From the NCBI GenBank assembly GCA_001429255.1, contig LMJI01000001.1, positions 62,001 to 126,000 of the forward strand: DNA of 64,000 nt, given 5' to 3'. The stretch is from Cellulomonas sp. Root930. GTDB lineage: Bacteria; Actinomycetota; Actinomycetes; Actinomycetales; Cellulomonadaceae. The notes below the pieces were generated by a model that did no database searches, had not been told where the DNA came from, and saw nothing but the letters and a program-made list of their open reading frames with translations. Every line of letters begins with the position of its first letter. The stretch's first letter is position 1. Position numbers and translations under genes: made by a program. Positions 63,822 through 64,000 of this stretch are shown in pieces.

Positions 63822-63849
63822 GTTTAGCGTTAAACGTATAGCGCTAAAC
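63822..63849. promoter_or_regulatory. Two tandem LacI-type operators
   Basis: GTTTAGCGTTAAAC (63822-63835) and GTATAGCGCTAAAC (63836-63849) are adjacent 14-base near-palindromes with the LacI-family central CG. TTGACG (63811-63816) lies just upstream on the plus strand as a possible -35 and would put RNA polymerase over both sites. Confidence 0.8.
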
Positions 63850-63892
63850 CTCCCGTGGACGACGCCGTCCACACCCCGAACGAGGAGCGACG

Positions 63893-64000
63893 ATGACGTC
63901 TTCCGGCAAGGCAGCCGCGCTCGGCCTCGCAGCCGCGCTCAGCCTCAGCACGCTGGCCGCCTGCAGTACCGACGACGAGGGCTCGAGCGACGGCACGGTC
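63893..64000 (+). CDS. Sugar ABC transporter substrate-binding lipoprotein, cut by window edge
   Basis: The first 36 codons of a lipoprotein: ATG after GAGGAGCGACG, hydrophobic segment, lipobox LAAC with Cys24, then the acidic linker STDDEGSSDG. Placement beside a LacI regulator and two LacI operators indicates the binding protein of a sugar ABC importer. The rest lies beyond the right edge, so the family cannot be confirmed from its domain. Confidence 0.65.
   Translation, partial: MTSSGKAAALGLAAALSLSTLAACSTDDEGSSDGTV

Noticed and set aside
1..64000. CRISPR array, rRNA operon, IS element or replication origin
   Set aside because: No regularly spaced repeats, rRNA-like segments, transposase motifs or origin-type repeat clusters were seen.

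Overview
The window is chromosomal DNA from a high-GC actinobacterium, probably of the Micrococcales (a Cellulomonas-like organism is my best guess; this is inference). The reasons are the strong G/C bias at third codon positions, frequent GTG starts, many genes whose start codon lies 5-8 bases after a TANNNT -10 box (leaderless mRNAs), an acyl-CoA carboxylase epsilon subunit gene beside the beta subunit gene, a LAxTG-type cell-wall sorting signal and a DtxR/IdeR-type iron box.

Layout. 1-5 kb: a flavodoxin-like lipoprotein (cut by the left edge), a DUF2255 protein, two aldo/keto reductases, an XRE/MmyB-type regulator divergent from the second, and a tyrosine integrase next to a tRNA 3'-end fragment. 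This looks like the right end of an integrated element whose body lies to the left. 5.3-7.7 kb: a phosphotransferase overlapping a MATE exporter, followed by a diverged copy of the integrase upstream region. 7.8-10.3 kb: an aldo/keto reductase divergent from a MocR/PdxR regulator. 10.4-15.8 kb: a minus-strand cluster of alpha/beta hydrolase, formylglycine-generating enzyme, arylsulfatase and ZIP transporter; the second activates the third. 15.8-23.5 kb: a membrane-anchored beta-propeller, a flavodoxin, a P-type cation ATPase overlapping a fourth aldo/keto reductase, a DUF2254 membrane protein and a tiny LuxR-type HTH protein. 23.5-26.7 kb: metQNI (methionine-type ABC importer) behind a cysteine-rich leader peptide. 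26.7-35.8 kb: GNAT, PQ-loop protein, MarR/EamA divergent pair, vanadium-haloperoxidase-like phosphatase, large LuxR regulator, DUF4242 protein and a Na+/H+ antiporter. 35.9-44 kb: adhE followed by tandem hairpins, two small envelope proteins, a dapC-like aminotransferase and a frameshifted LAxTG surface protein. 44-47.4 kb: Bcr/CflA exporter and SRAP DNA-crosslink protein around an inverted-repeat operator, then a class III cyclase. 47.4-57.2 kb: biotin and acyl-CoA carboxylase locus (birA, accD, an unknown acidic protein, accE, DUF885 peptidase, VKOR, maf, a small membrane protein, accA, NUDIX). 57.2-60.8 kb: efeUOB iron uptake under an iron box. 60.8-64 kb: a membrane EEP-family protein, a LacI regulator and the start of a sugar-ABC binding lipoprotein, with two tandem LacI-type operators between the last two.

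Most interesting for follow-up: the cysteine-codon attenuator in front of metQNI; the mirror-symmetric divergent promoter/operator at 2.7 kb; the covarying tandem hairpins after adhE; the two-turn-spaced MarR operators over a leaderless start; the unknown protein translationally coupled between accD and accE; the probable CTG start of the NUDIX gene; and the integrase, tRNA-end and repeat remnants at 3.7-7.8 kb.
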